Below are positions 1-8,914 of a DNA stretch of 64,000 nt, one piece after another. This DNA is from Sebaldella termitidis ATCC 33386 (GTDB lineage: Bacteria; Fusobacteriota; Fusobacteriia; Fusobacteriales; Leptotrichiaceae): NCBI RefSeq assembly GCF_000024405.1, contig NC_013517.1, positions 2,542,001 through 2,606,000 of the forward strand, in the 5' to 3' direction. The notes under the pieces are model-generated. The model ran no database searches. It had not been told where the DNA came from and saw only the letters and a list, made by a program, of their open reading frames with translations. How positions within the stretch are numbered: the first letter of the stretch is position 1; the number at the start of each line of letters is the position of its first letter. Made by a program: the position numbers and the translations under genes.

Positions 1-12
1 GTAACTCTGCAT
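1..12 (-). CDS. 5' end of a gene cut by the window edge
   Basis: Only the first four codons (Met-Gln-Ser-Tyr) are inside the window. The start at base 12 is supported by a perfect GGAGG on the minus strand (bases 21-25), eight bases upstream. An in-frame ATG at base 27 is possible but would place GGAGG inside the coding sequence. It follows the epimerase gene in the same direction with a short gap, so it is probably the next gene of the same operon. Function cannot be read. Confidence 0.5.
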
Positions 13-68
13 AACCACAACCTCCATTTTATTTTCCCTTTTATGTAATTTATTATTATTACTTATAT

Positions 69-983
69 TTATTTATCAAGATATTCTTTTAGACCCTGAT
101 CCAGTGTATATTCAGGTTTCCAGCTGGTATTTTTCAGTAACTTATTATTATCCAGCCTTGAATTTCTAATATCCCCTTTTCTTGCTTCCTTATGAAAAGC
201 ATCTTTTTCATAGCCTGAATATTTTTTCATAGTATTAAAAAGTTTTAAAATAGAAATATCAGTATTGGTAGAGACATTGAAAGTTTCATTTTTTATATCT
301 TCTGTAGCACATATATAATTAGCTCCGGAAACATCCTTTACATAAACAAAATCTCTTGTCTGAAGTCCGTCACCCTCTATAAAAATATCCCCGTTTGCCT
401 TTATCTTATCGTTAAATATAGAAACTACCCCTGCTTCTCCATGTGCACTCTGTCTTGGTCCATACACATTGGCATATCTTAATATCACATAATTAACACC
501 AAAAAGTCTGGAATACATTTTTATATATTCTTCTCCTGTAAGCTTCGACAATCCGTAAGGTGACAGCGGAGCTGTTTTATTAGCCTCTCTTGAAGGCACT
601 TCCTCCGGAATGCCGTATACTGCTGCAGTACTTGAAAATACAATTTTTTCAGTATTATATTTTTTACATAATTCCAGAATATTTATTAATGCTGTTATAT
701 TTTCCTCAGCATCATATAATACATCTTCCACAGATGAAGAAACACTGACCTGTGCTGCAAGATGAATCACATAATCAGGTTTTTCATTTTTAAAAAGCTC
801 TTCCAGTTTTTCCCTGTCTCTTATATCTATATTAAAAAATTTTATATTTTTTCCGTTGATATTATCAATATTTCCTGTTACCAAATTATCCGCTGCTATC
901 ACCTCATAGTTATTCAAAAGAAATCTGTCTGCTACATGGGATCCTATAAAACCTGCCCCGCCTGTTATCAGTACTTTTTTCAT
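69..983 (-). CDS. NAD-dependent nucleotide-sugar epimerase/dehydratase (GalE-like SDR)
   Basis: A 304-residue extended short-chain dehydrogenase of the UDP-glucose 4-epimerase type, probably cytoplasmic, interconverting a nucleotide sugar used by the neighbouring glycosyltransferases. Visible are the NAD-binding GGAGFIG (residues 8-14), the SST segment near 117-119 and the catalytic YxxxK pair Tyr143/Lys147, followed by the ANVYGPRQ segment typical of the family. Length is near the usual 310-330 residues. Starts at ATG three bases after the stop of the initiating transferase gene, so cotranscription is likely. The exact substrate (UDP-Glc, UDP-GlcNAc or UDP-uronate) cannot be told from sequence alone. 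Confidence 0.88.
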   Translation of the reverse strand: MKKVLITGGAGFIGSHVADRFLLNNYEVIAADNLVTGNIDNINGKNIKFFNIDIRDREKLEELFKNEKPDYVIHLAAQVSVSSSVEDVLYDAEENITALINILELCKKYNTEKIVFSSTAAVYGIPEEVPSREANKTAPLSPYGLSKLTGEEYIKMYSRLFGVNYVILRYANVYGPRQSAHGEAGVVSIFNDKIKANGDIFIEGDGLQTRDFVYVKDVSGANYICATEDIKNETFNVSTNTDISILKLFNTMKKYSGYEKDAFHKEARKGDIRNSRLDNNKLLKNTSWKPEYTLDQGLKEYLDK

Positions 984-986
984 TTT

Positions 987-2267
987 CTATCTTCCTTTCC
1001 CTAAAATAACCGTAGTTATTGTATTTAGTATTATCATAAAATCAAATATTATATTATGATGCTTTATATAGTAAAGGTCATATTGCAGCTTAATATATGA
1101 ATCATCTATGGTAGAACCATACTGATACATTATCTGCGCCCATCCTGTCAATCCCGGCTTTACTGTATGTCTAAGATTATAGTAAGGAATTTCTTTTTCC
1201 AGCTGCTTTATAAAAAACTCTCTTTCAGGTCTTGGACCTACAAAGCTCATATCTCCCCTTATTACATTCCACAGCTGAGGAAGCTCGTCTATTCTCGTAA
1301 GCCTCATAAATTTACCAAATCTTGTTATTCTTGCATCATTTTTCTGTGCCCACTGAGGACCGTCTTTTTCTGCATCCTGTGCCATTGATCTGAATTTATA
1401 CATATCAAACGGTCTGTTCAGTTCTCCGATACGTTCCTGTACGAATAAAACAGGCCCTTTTGAACCAAGCTTTACTATTACTGCCGCTATGAGCATTAAC
1501 GGCAGGCATATTGTTCCTATTACCACAGCCATTAATATATCCAAAAGTCTTTTTACCCTCATATTGAAATTATTATAGTAAATTTCAAAACCGTCATTTT
1601 CAAGGAACCATTTTTGATCAAGATCACTGATGGGAAGCTTCATTTCCAGATTTTCATAAAAATTCAGATAGTTATAAAACTGAAGACCTTCAAGCTTGTA
1701 ATTAAGTAAAATTTCCACAAGCTTTGTATCATTCAAAAGAGTATCCGTAAAATCAACGATTATGTCAGGCTTTAGTCTTCCATACTCGGATTTCAGCGCT
1801 TCTATAAAGTTCTCTTGTTTATTGTCAAGAACTCCCAGAAAACGATACTGCTCACCCTTCTTCAAAGTTTTTATAAGCTCTTCCTGATAATCATTTACCC
1901 CTATAAAAAGTACCTTTAATTTATCCACAAAAACACTTAAAACCAAATATTTAAATAACATCTGAAAGAATAAGATAAGACCGAATACTATTATTCCCTG
2001 ATTAAAAGTAAACAGCTTTGCAAATAAAGAAAGTACAAATAAAAAAGCATTCAGAAATACAGCCATTAACATATCCGAATTTCTGTATCTGCTGCTGCTC
2101 ATATCGTATATATTGAATATATAATATAAACACGCTGAAAATATAAAAATGGCGATATTTCTGCCGCCCAGACTATCCCCTATCAACATGAGGCAAAAGA
2201 AATAAACCACTATGTTTAGTATAAAGAATAAATATGCAAAATTTTTTCTGACTCCGCTTATACTCAT
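987..2267 (-). CDS. Undecaprenyl-phosphate sugar phosphotransferase (initiating, WbaP/WcaJ-type)
   Basis: A 426-residue polyprenyl glycosylphosphotransferase that loads the first sugar phosphate onto undecaprenyl phosphate at the inner membrane. The N-terminal third holds four to five hydrophobic helices (about 10-115), then a Rossmann-like cytoplasmic domain (118-220). The catalytic bacterial sugar transferase domain starts at a membrane-embedded segment near 240-265 and carries KFRSM (291-295), DELPQ (327-331), VGPRPE (343-348) and PGLTGWAQ (371-378). It is a clear paralogue of the gene at 30359-31642, with the same architecture and near-identical motifs but divergent N-terminal halves. Sugar specificity is unknown. 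Confidence 0.92.
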   Translation of the reverse strand: MSISGVRKNFAYLFFILNIVVYFFCLMLIGDSLGGRNIAIFIFSACLYYIFNIYDMSSSRYRNSDMLMAVFLNAFLFVLSLFAKLFTFNQGIIVFGLILFFQMLFKYLVLSVFVDKLKVLFIGVNDYQEELIKTLKKGEQYRFLGVLDNKQENFIEALKSEYGRLKPDIIVDFTDTLLNDTKLVEILLNYKLEGLQFYNYLNFYENLEMKLPISDLDQKWFLENDGFEIYYNNFNMRVKRLLDILMAVVIGTICLPLMLIAAVIVKLGSKGPVLFVQERIGELNRPFDMYKFRSMAQDAEKDGPQWAQKNDARITRFGKFMRLTRIDELPQLWNVIRGDMSFVGPRPEREFFIKQLEKEIPYYNLRHTVKPGLTGWAQIMYQYGSTIDDSYIKLQYDLYYIKHHNIIFDFMIILNTITTVILGKGR

Positions 2268-2311
2268 TTTTTCTCCTATTAATTAATATTTTATAATTTT
2301 TTTCTTATAAA

Positions 2312-3046
2312 TCAGAGGTTTTTTCTTGTTCCTTCCAAAATATAAAAAATAAAACAGTACATTGTTTTAAAAAGTGACAGTTTCTCATATTTTCTGTATA
2401 TTTTCCACTGAAATTTTACTACTTTCAGCTTGTTGCTTGATCTCGAATTATCTAAGACTCTGTAATAAGCAAGCATTTCATCCAGACCGTAGGCTTTTTT
2501 TATATCTCTTACCATTGAAAGCCATAATATATAGTCCTCACTTTTTTCTGCTTCGGCAAAATATCTTTTTCCGGTTTTTTCAGTATCGTATATTACTGTC
2601 AGACACCCCATCATATTGGTTTTCAAAAGCATATTATAAGTTATTTCTTCTTTCACATGTATTATTTTCTTTTCATTACCTTCACGGTCAACCCTTGCAT
2701 ATGCAGTACAGGAAATTGCAGCATCATGTGCTTTCATAAAATTTATCTGTCTTTCCAGCTTTTCTTTCTGCCACATATCATCACTGTCTAAAAATGCTAT
2801 ATATCTTCCTTCCGAGCTTTCTATACCTTTGTTTCTTGTTTTGGTTACACCGGAATTTTTTTCATTTTTCAAAAGCTTTATCCGTTTATCTTTATCGGAA
2901 TATTCTTTTACTATATTATAGCCGTTATCCGCCGAGCCGTCATCTATTACAAGCAGCTCCCAGTTTTCATATGTCTGTGCCAAAACAGACTCCACAGCAT
3001 CTTTTATGAATTCTTCCCCGTTATACAGCGGGGTTATTATTGACAC
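2312..3046 (-). CDS. Family 2 glycosyltransferase
   Basis: A 244-residue GT-A glycosyltransferase with the typical N-terminus SIITPLYNG, nucleotide-binding Asp35/Asp36 in IDDGS and the metal-binding DSDD motif (87-90). It is cytoplasmic and transfers a sugar to a lipid-linked acceptor. The start is GTG one base after the upstream stop. No good Shine-Dalgarno lies at the normal distance, so translation probably depends on coupling to the upstream gene. A short in-frame extension upstream (reading ...SEIDKV) has no start codon. Donor and linkage cannot be predicted. Confidence 0.88.
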   Translation of the reverse strand: MSIITPLYNGEEFIKDAVESVLAQTYENWELLVIDDGSADNGYNIVKEYSDKDKRIKLLKNEKNSGVTKTRNKGIESSEGRYIAFLDSDDMWQKEKLERQINFMKAHDAAISCTAYARVDREGNEKKIIHVKEEITYNMLLKTNMMGCLTVIYDTEKTGKRYFAEAEKSEDYILWLSMVRDIKKAYGLDEMLAYYRVLDNSRSSNKLKVVKFQWKIYRKYEKLSLFKTMYCFIFYILEGTRKNL

Positions 3047-3047
3047 C

Positions 3048-4223
3048 TTATCTATTTCTGACCACTTCCTCTTTTATAATCTTATACAGTCTTTCCCTGT
3101 TATTCTTGTCTGTATATTTAAAATACCTGCTTCTTAACTGTCTGTACTTATCAGAAATTTGAAAATTATCAGAATACATCTCTTTTATTTTCGCTACACA
3201 ATCTTCTATAGTGAAAACCGCTTCTCCGAATAAATCCTTTTCAAGACTGATATAAGAACCCAGTAGCTTCTCGTATTTTTCCCTGTCAAACTGAAAGAAT
3301 AACACAGGCTTATTCAGATAGTAAAAATCAAATGCCATACTTGAATAATCCGTTATCAGCATACTTCCTGCAGTTATTTCATTCTGTATATCAGCTTCTT
3401 TTGGCAGAAGTACGATATTTTCCCCGCTTATCCCGCTGCTAAAACTTCCTAAATGCTCATGCAGCAGCTGATGTATGTATATATTCATAACAATATTATT
3501 TTCTTTCAAAAAATCCTGCAGTTCTTTATTTTTTATTAATCCTGTTATATTTTGAAAATAATCTGTTTCTTCTATCGAAGCTTTGTCATTTTTTACCCAG
3601 GGTCTCCATGTAGGCATAAAAAATATTTTATTGCCTTCACTTTTATTATCAAGTGTGTCATATCTTGGACTGCCTATAATAAAAATTTTACTGTTATCTA
3701 TTTTCCAGCCTTCATGTTTTATATTTTTTTCATATTCAGCATCTGCTGTATTAATATCATATGATGTGATAAGACGTTCCACCATTTTTTCCAGTTTGGG
3801 ATTCATCGGCTGTCTTTTTTTCAGAGCCACTGTTCCGTGATTCAAAAATACTTTTACTGTTTTATAGTGAAATCTGTTTATCAAAGGTACTGCAAATAAG
3901 TACGGTACTATATCGGCAGATATTGAATGTGAAAATAATACTGCTTTTGAATTCATAAAATAAAGATATGATTTTATACTGCCCCTGTCCAGCATTTTTC
4001 CGTTTACCTGCTTTCGCGCAGAAGAATTTTTGTTAATAACCCAGTATGTCTCGATATCCTTCTTTTCATTCAGATATTCAAACATTGCCTTTCCGTTGTC
4101 CACATAAAGCTCTCCGGCACTTCCCCCGGTAAGCCATATATTTCGTCCTTTAAATCTGTATTTTAAAATAGGATAGAGAAAAAAAGCTATTATCATATTC
4201 AGCAAAAATATCATTTTCTTCAT
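3048..4223 (-). CDS. CDP-glycerol glycerophosphotransferase family protein (TagB/TagF-like)
   Basis: A 391-residue membrane-associated enzyme of the CDP-glycerol:poly(glycerophosphate) glycerophosphotransferase family, which moves glycerol phosphate (or a ribitol-type analogue) from a CDP-activated donor onto a lipid-linked glycan. Visible signatures are a hydrophobic N-terminus (3-20), FLNHGT with His129, GSPRYD (184-189), PTWR (204-207), and DYSS with the following FDF and DREKYE segment (292-317), all conserved in TagB/TagF. It overlaps the upstream GT2 by four bases (ATGA). The presence of this enzyme argues for a polyol-phosphate substituent in the surface glycan. No CDP-glycerol synthesis gene is in the window. 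Confidence 0.85.
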   Translation of the reverse strand: MKKMIFLLNMIIAFFLYPILKYRFKGRNIWLTGGSAGELYVDNGKAMFEYLNEKKDIETYWVINKNSSARKQVNGKMLDRGSIKSYLYFMNSKAVLFSHSISADIVPYLFAVPLINRFHYKTVKVFLNHGTVALKKRQPMNPKLEKMVERLITSYDINTADAEYEKNIKHEGWKIDNSKIFIIGSPRYDTLDNKSEGNKIFFMPTWRPWVKNDKASIEETDYFQNITGLIKNKELQDFLKENNIVMNIYIHQLLHEHLGSFSSGISGENIVLLPKEADIQNEITAGSMLITDYSSMAFDFYYLNKPVLFFQFDREKYEKLLGSYISLEKDLFGEAVFTIEDCVAKIKEMYSDNFQISDKYRQLRSRYFKYTDKNNRERLYKIIKEEVVRNR

Positions 4224-5065
4224 TTTCTCTCTCCGATCTTATATTCCTTATACCCTCTCATTCTACCCTTAAATACATGATAATAATATCTTCTCTCTTT
4301 TGAGATAATCATACCCCCGATACTTCTTATCATTTTTTTCAAATATTTTGAGAAATATTTCTTATTTTTTCTGAGCTTTACTTCTTTTTTTACAAGGGCT
4401 CCGTAACCCAAAGCATATCTGTATGCTCTCTCTACATCATCATAGTTCCCTTTTTTAGCAGGGTGGTATATTATTTCATCAGGAAAATATCTTCCCCGAA
4501 AACCTTTATGAAGCAGCTCCAATACATAGTCTGTTTCCTCGCCGCTGCCGAAATATGCCCCTACTCCGAGATCTGCATCAAATAATATCAGATCTTCCAG
4601 CTTATAGTTTACAAAAAAAGTTATGGATTTTACAGTTTCTTCTACGTTACTGTAAGTTATTTCCGCTTCTTCTGTTGCCATTACTCCTGTTCCGTAATCT
4701 TTTCCCCGCTCCAAAGTTCTGCAGGAAAAAATTTTGTATTCTTTATTCTCCTCAAAAAACTTAACTACCTTTTCCAGAATATCTTCCGGATATTCACAAT
4801 CATCATCCGGAAAAGCTATAATATCACCGTCTGCTATTATAAGTCCTTCGTTTCTGTTCAGACTAAGCCCCCATTCGCTGCTCTTTATGTACTTTATATC
4901 CAGATGCTTCTGAAATCCTTCTATTATCTCGGTTATAAAATCTCCTGCATTCTGATCCAGTACAATTAACTCAAAATTCTTGTAAGTCTGGCTTTCAAGG
5001 CTTTGTAAAAATATTATCAGCTCATTACGTCTGTTGATTGTAGGCATTATTAAAGATATCTTCAA
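4220..5065 (-). CDS. Family 2 glycosyltransferase
   Basis: A 281-residue GT-A glycosyltransferase: MKISLIMPTINR start, LDQNAGD nucleotide-binding loop near 36-42 and the metal-binding DDDC (87-90), followed by SGEETDY as the acceptor/catalytic segment. The start is TTG, chosen because AGGAGG sits eight bases upstream and the protein begins exactly at the first beta strand. The C-terminus is rich in Lys and Arg, suggesting peripheral membrane contact. It overlaps the downstream glycerophosphotransferase gene by four bases, so the two are translationally coupled. The sugar is unknown. Confidence 0.88.
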   Translation of the reverse strand: MKISLIMPTINRRNELIIFLQSLESQTYKNFELIVLDQNAGDFITEIIEGFQKHLDIKYIKSSEWGLSLNRNEGLIIADGDIIAFPDDDCEYPEDILEKVVKFFEENKEYKIFSCRTLERGKDYGTGVMATEEAEITYSNVEETVKSITFFVNYKLEDLILFDADLGVGAYFGSGEETDYVLELLHKGFRGRYFPDEIIYHPAKKGNYDDVERAYRYALGYGALVKKEVKLRKNKKYFSKYLKKMIRSIGGMIISKERRYYYHVFKGRMRGYKEYKIGERK

Positions 5066-5077
5066 ATTAAAAACCTC

Positions 5078-5809
5078 CTATTTTATGTCTACATTTATCA
5101 TATATGGAAAATGATCGCTTAAAGTGCTCCAGTCCAGATATTCATCCTTTATGAACTTACTGCTTCTCAGATTCCAGTTATTTGTCTTATCTCCAAAAAT
5201 ATAATCTATTCTTGGTTCATCAAATAAATATGTATCATTCCATTCTTTTATTATCTGCTGGTAATATTCCGTCGTAGGCAGCAGATTAAAGTCGCCTGTC
5301 AAAAACTTTACATCACCGGGAAATTCTGCCGTGATATTTAGTAATGCTTCCATTTCTTTAGGCTTTATATTAGGATTATAATCTAGATGTGTATCTATTA
5401 TAAGTACTTTTTTAGAAAAAATCTTCTCATCTATCTGTGCAGCAATTACCTGACGTTTTTCCGCTCCTATTGAAGGAAGCTCATATTCAAAAATCTTCTC
5501 TATGGGATATCTTGACACGAAACCTATTCCAAACTCGCCGGAATCATAATCTCTTGATTTTTTAAAGTAATAATAGCTGTAATTCAGTTCTTGTGCTATA
5601 TCCTTTACAATATCATTAAAGTTACTTCTTTTGGTGTAATAGTCCACTTCCTGCAAAGAAATAAAATCCGGATCAAACTTTTTTATGTTTCTTCCTATGG
5701 TAGTTCCGTTGGCCAGTCTGCCGCCATATATATTATATGTCATTATTTTCAAATTTTTTGCCTCCAGGATGTATGTTAAGAAAAACAATACTGTAATTAT
5801 TTTTTTCAT
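5078..5809 (-). CDS. Secreted endonuclease/exonuclease/phosphatase (EEP) family phosphoesterase
   Basis: A 243-residue EEP-fold enzyme with an N-terminal signal peptide (about 1-17), therefore periplasmic or outside the cell. All metal and catalytic motifs are present in order: Asn26 in TYNIYGG, QEVD with Glu54, DTHLD (139-143), GDFN with Asp173 and Asn175, IDYIF with Asp202, and SDH (231-233). The EEP family cuts phosphodiester or phosphomonoester bonds in DNA, lipids or inositides; sequence alone does not choose. It sits between the GT32 and GT2 genes, next but one to a glycerophosphotransferase, so a role on a phosphate-linked surface polymer is a reasonable inference. A secreted nuclease is the main alternative. 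Confidence 0.85.
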   Translation of the reverse strand: MKKIITVLFFLTYILEAKNLKIMTYNIYGGRLANGTTIGRNIKKFDPDFISLQEVDYYTKRSNFNDIVKDIAQELNYSYYYFKKSRDYDSGEFGIGFVSRYPIEKIFEYELPSIGAEKRQVIAAQIDEKIFSKKVLIIDTHLDYNPNIKPKEMEALLNITAEFPGDVKFLTGDFNLLPTTEYYQQIIKEWNDTYLFDEPRIDYIFGDKTNNWNLRSSKFIKDEYLDWSTLSDHFPYMINVDIK

Positions 5810-5814
5810 TAAAG

Positions 5815-6546
5815 TTACCTCTTTTTCAAAGTATATCTAAGAAAGATTTTTATTAGCTTAACCCCTTTTTTTATGCCGTGCAGATGCTTTGTTTCCATGA
5901 ACATACTAACCTTCATGCTGTTCCAGCTGTCATTCCACCAGTGTATTCCATATGTATTTTCAGTTATACATTCATCTGTATATGTTTCGCTGAAATGATA
6001 AGGATAAAAATATTCTTTCGGGTATAATTTCATATCTTCGTTTTCAATATATCTGCCTCCGGCTTTCAGTCCGAAATCTCTTTCAAGGATATAAGTAAAT
6101 ATCTTTGGTATTGTCCACAAAGGCTTTTCCCATATTTCATTATCATAAAACTCTATTACCTTCTTCAGAAAAATATGTCCTTTTACAGTACCAAATATCC
6201 CCACACTTACATTTTTTTCATCTTCATATCCTATAAAAAATTTATTTTTCAGTAACCCGTCTATGTTTTTTATTATTTCCATGTCTATATCCATATATAT
6301 TCCGCCATGCTCATACAGGTGAAGTACTCTCACATAATCAGATATATATGCCCAGAGCTTTTTTTCATAACAGGTTCTGAAAAATCTGTTTTCATTTATA
6401 TATTTACTTAAATTAAAATTAGATTCATTTATCTCTATTATATCATATTCCGGTAAGTTTTTCTTCCACGAATTGTAACATTTATGAAAAATCTCAGGCT
6501 TTTCTTTATCACCCATCCAAATGTAATAGATCTTCTTTTCTATCAT
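5815..6546 (-). CDS. GT32-type glycosyltransferase (DXD sugar-binding family)
   Basis: A 243-residue cytoplasmic glycosyltransferase. KIPKIIHYIW-type start is seen as KKIYYIWMGD; SDYVR (69-73) and GGIYMDID with the DXD at Asp86/Asp88 are hallmarks of the Gly_transf_sug/GT32 family, as is the final IHWWNDSW segment. The start ATG lies 38 bases inside the 3' end of the upstream polymerase gene but has AAAGGAG at proper spacing, so the overlap is real. It probably adds one sugar of the repeat unit. The donor is unknown. Confidence 0.87.
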   Translation of the reverse strand: MIEKKIYYIWMGDKEKPEIFHKCYNSWKKNLPEYDIIEINESNFNLSKYINENRFFRTCYEKKLWAYISDYVRVLHLYEHGGIYMDIDMEIIKNIDGLLKNKFFIGYEDEKNVSVGIFGTVKGHIFLKKVIEFYDNEIWEKPLWTIPKIFTYILERDFGLKAGGRYIENEDMKLYPKEYFYPYHFSETYTDECITENTYGIHWWNDSWNSMKVSMFMETKHLHGIKKGVKLIKIFLRYTLKKR

Positions 6547-7924
6547 TATAAGCTCCTTTTATTCTAAAATACATATTTTCCAATATCTGAACTGTTATAT
6601 AGAGTACTGTATAAAATGTCATTCCCTTTATCAATCCGCTTCCAAAAAATGATCCTCTTGGTATATAAAAAAGATTTGGTATAAAATATGCGGATACTAA
6701 GAGCATACATCGGCTTTTAGTAACATACTTTTCATATTTTATAATTATATATCCTAATAATATTGATCCTATTATCAGCCATACATATCCCAGATCATAA
6801 AATTCCGCTATATAATTGGAACCTATCCCTTCACCCCTGAGGTATGCTCCGGGATTCAGATAGTAAGTAAGTCTGTCTGCAAGAGAATTCGTCGTATTCA
6901 AAGTTTCCGCAGACTGCGGTGCAAATCCAAAAAGTCCCTGTAAAATATACGGATATGTTTTACTTTCGTGAATATAGTCCTTAAATTGTATAAGATAACC
7001 CAAAACCAGATAGCTTACACCCTGAGAATGTAAAAAATCAAATATTCCATTTATCAAATCAAGTGAAAATACCTTTTTACTTCTTACAGACACCAAAATC
7101 TGGGAAAATACCATGGTAAAAACCCCGAGCTTTATTACAGTTCCGAATTTTATTTTTGTACCGTATACTTTGTAATAATACCACATTATGAATAAAAGCT
7201 GGGTCAGGAATACAGATCTGGCACCTTTCATTGAATCTATAAGCTTTACCAGAAGGTATAAAGAACCTATTGAAATAAACTTCTTTTTTGACGGTATTGA
7301 TATCAGAAAAATCAGGAAACCTATTGTCATAATAGTTCCCGACCCTTTGGTGAATGCAGGATAATCTATATTTTTCAGTACTCCGGTATAATATGCCTCA
7401 TACCCTACCCGAAGAATCAGTCTCAGCTGTATCAGCATTTTAGCTAATATACCGGGCAGACTTATCAAAAATAAAATAATTCCTGTTTGTGTAAAAAATG
7501 GTCTTGTTTCCAATTTTACCCCTAAATGCAGTTCTTTTTCATTTAATATTGATACGGCAAATCCTAAATGAGTAAAAAGAAGTATCAGTATGAAGACCTC
7601 CAGAATCTCATTTCTTATACTGTAATAAAAATAATAGTTTGCAAATTTAGTCGCCCATCCAAAAGTTCTATATCCGATTATATCAAGAAACACTCTGGTA
7701 AAATTAAATAAAAAGAGTGTGTACAAAAAAATCATATACGAATTCAGCCAGTCTAAATACATTTTTGCTGTTAATATTGTATATATGTATAATACAAGCA
7801 ATACTGCCTCCAAAAATTTCATGCTGTCCGAATTTTCGCCGGCTGTAAAAATATTTGTCAGTATCAGGACAAACATTATTACAAACACATGAAATATCAG
7901 AAATAATACTTTATTGTGTTTCAT
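6509..7924 (-). CDS. Polytopic O-antigen/capsule repeat-unit polymerase (Wzy-like)
   Basis: A 471-residue inner-membrane protein with about eleven hydrophobic segments along its whole length. The central MKGARSVFLTQLL segment and the late GEGIGSNYIAEFYDLG segment match the pattern of Wzy-type O-antigen polymerases, which join lipid-linked repeat units on the periplasmic face. Wzy proteins have little sequence conservation, so this rests on topology, these two segments and location among glycosyltransferases. No Wzx flippase gene is visible in the window. The 3' end overlaps the GT32 gene by 38 bases. Confidence 0.75.
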   Translation of the reverse strand: MKHNKVLFLIFHVFVIMFVLILTNIFTAGENSDSMKFLEAVLLVLYIYTILTAKMYLDWLNSYMIFLYTLFLFNFTRVFLDIIGYRTFGWATKFANYYFYYSIRNEILEVFILILLFTHLGFAVSILNEKELHLGVKLETRPFFTQTGIILFLISLPGILAKMLIQLRLILRVGYEAYYTGVLKNIDYPAFTKGSGTIMTIGFLIFLISIPSKKKFISIGSLYLLVKLIDSMKGARSVFLTQLLFIMWYYYKVYGTKIKFGTVIKLGVFTMVFSQILVSVRSKKVFSLDLINGIFDFLHSQGVSYLVLGYLIQFKDYIHESKTYPYILQGLFGFAPQSAETLNTTNSLADRLTYYLNPGAYLRGEGIGSNYIAEFYDLGYVWLIIGSILLGYIIIKYEKYVTKSRCMLLVSAYFIPNLFYIPRGSFFGSGLIKGMTFYTVLYITVQILENMYFRIKGAYNDRKEDLLHLDG

Positions 7925-7943
7925 TTGGGCTCCTTTTTTATCA

Positions 7944-8906
7944 TTAATCTGATAATAATATATCCATTATTTCTAAAGTATTTCTTTGACCATATTTTTT
8001 CAAATATTCTGGAATCTTTTCCATCTTTCTGCTTTGCTCCAGTTTATTCAAATATTCAAAATCTTCTTCTTTCAATATCCTTACACCGTAAAAGTAATAT
8101 TCGTCATACTTAAAATCAGATTTTTCTATAAAGTCTGTGTAAGCTTTTCCATGCAGTTTATTTTCTTTATAATTCCCATAAATTATCATATCGTCATATA
8201 TGAGCTTTAACTCTCCGTTACCATTATCGAATGTATTTTCATATATTACATTCCCGTTTTTATCCCAGTTAATAACAGAGCCGTGTCGCTTTCCTTCTTC
8301 ATAATTTAACTCAAAATGTTTTAAATCACTATTTTCATAATATGAAAGATATTTCCCATGTAGCTTTCCTTCTTTTAGTTCAAAGGAACATTTTTTTCCC
8401 TTAACTTTACCATTTAACTTCTTATTTTCAAATTTATAGGTAAAATCAGGATAAATAAAAACTATACAGTCAAATTCATTTTCAAGTATCATAGCATCTT
8501 TTGATCTAAGTATCTTCAATTCTTTTTCTTTTTTTATTTCTACTACTATACCATTTTCATAATTTCTTGTAATAATCCAGTTATCCATAAAAGTTTTTAT
8601 ATATTTACCAGTTAATTTTCCATCTTTCATCTCACCATTTTCAATTCTGTTATAAAATCTCCCTGTATACGGATTTTCATCTTTTCCATAAGAAAAAATA
8701 TAAACATCATCCGAATCAATATTATATCCATTAAAAGTTTCTATTCCACCTTCAGTAAGTTTCCCAAAAATATAGTTATTTATAAACTTTTGTTCTTTAT
8801 AGTGTTCCAAAATGCGGTCTTTTATAATCTCAAAGCTGCTCTTTTCTCTATTATTTCCAAATACAAATACTCCAAATAATATCATAACTAAAAATACTTT
8901 TTTCAT
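7944..8906 (-). CDS. Secreted MORN-repeat / YwqK-like protein
   Basis: A 320-residue protein with an N-terminal signal peptide (about 1-17, MKKVFLVMILFGVFVFG). From about residue 60 onward it is made of degenerate MORN-like units: 'NGEMKDGKLTGKYI', 'ELKEGKLHGKYLSYYE', 'EGKRHGSVINWDKNG', 'YKENKLHGKAY'. Such proteins are often labelled YwqK-family antitoxins, but no toxin gene is adjacent and this one is exported, so that label is not supported here. It lies between miaA and the wzy-like gene with gaps of 8 and 19 bases, in one operon. A cell-envelope role is inferred; function unknown. Confidence 0.72.
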   Translation of the reverse strand: MKKVFLVMILFGVFVFGNNREKSSFEIIKDRILEHYKEQKFINNYIFGKLTEGGIETFNGYNIDSDDVYIFSYGKDENPYTGRFYNRIENGEMKDGKLTGKYIKTFMDNWIITRNYENGIVVEIKKEKELKILRSKDAMILENEFDCIVFIYPDFTYKFENKKLNGKVKGKKCSFELKEGKLHGKYLSYYENSDLKHFELNYEEGKRHGSVINWDKNGNVIYENTFDNGNGELKLIYDDMIIYGNYKENKLHGKAYTDFIEKSDFKYDEYYFYGVRILKEEDFEYLNKLEQSRKMEKIPEYLKKYGQRNTLEIMDILLSD

Positions 8907-8914
8907 AATACCTC

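Noticed and set aside
7944-8906. Toxin-antitoxin module around the YwqK-like gene
   Set aside because: No toxin gene is next to it and the protein carries a signal peptide, so the antitoxin label is not supported.
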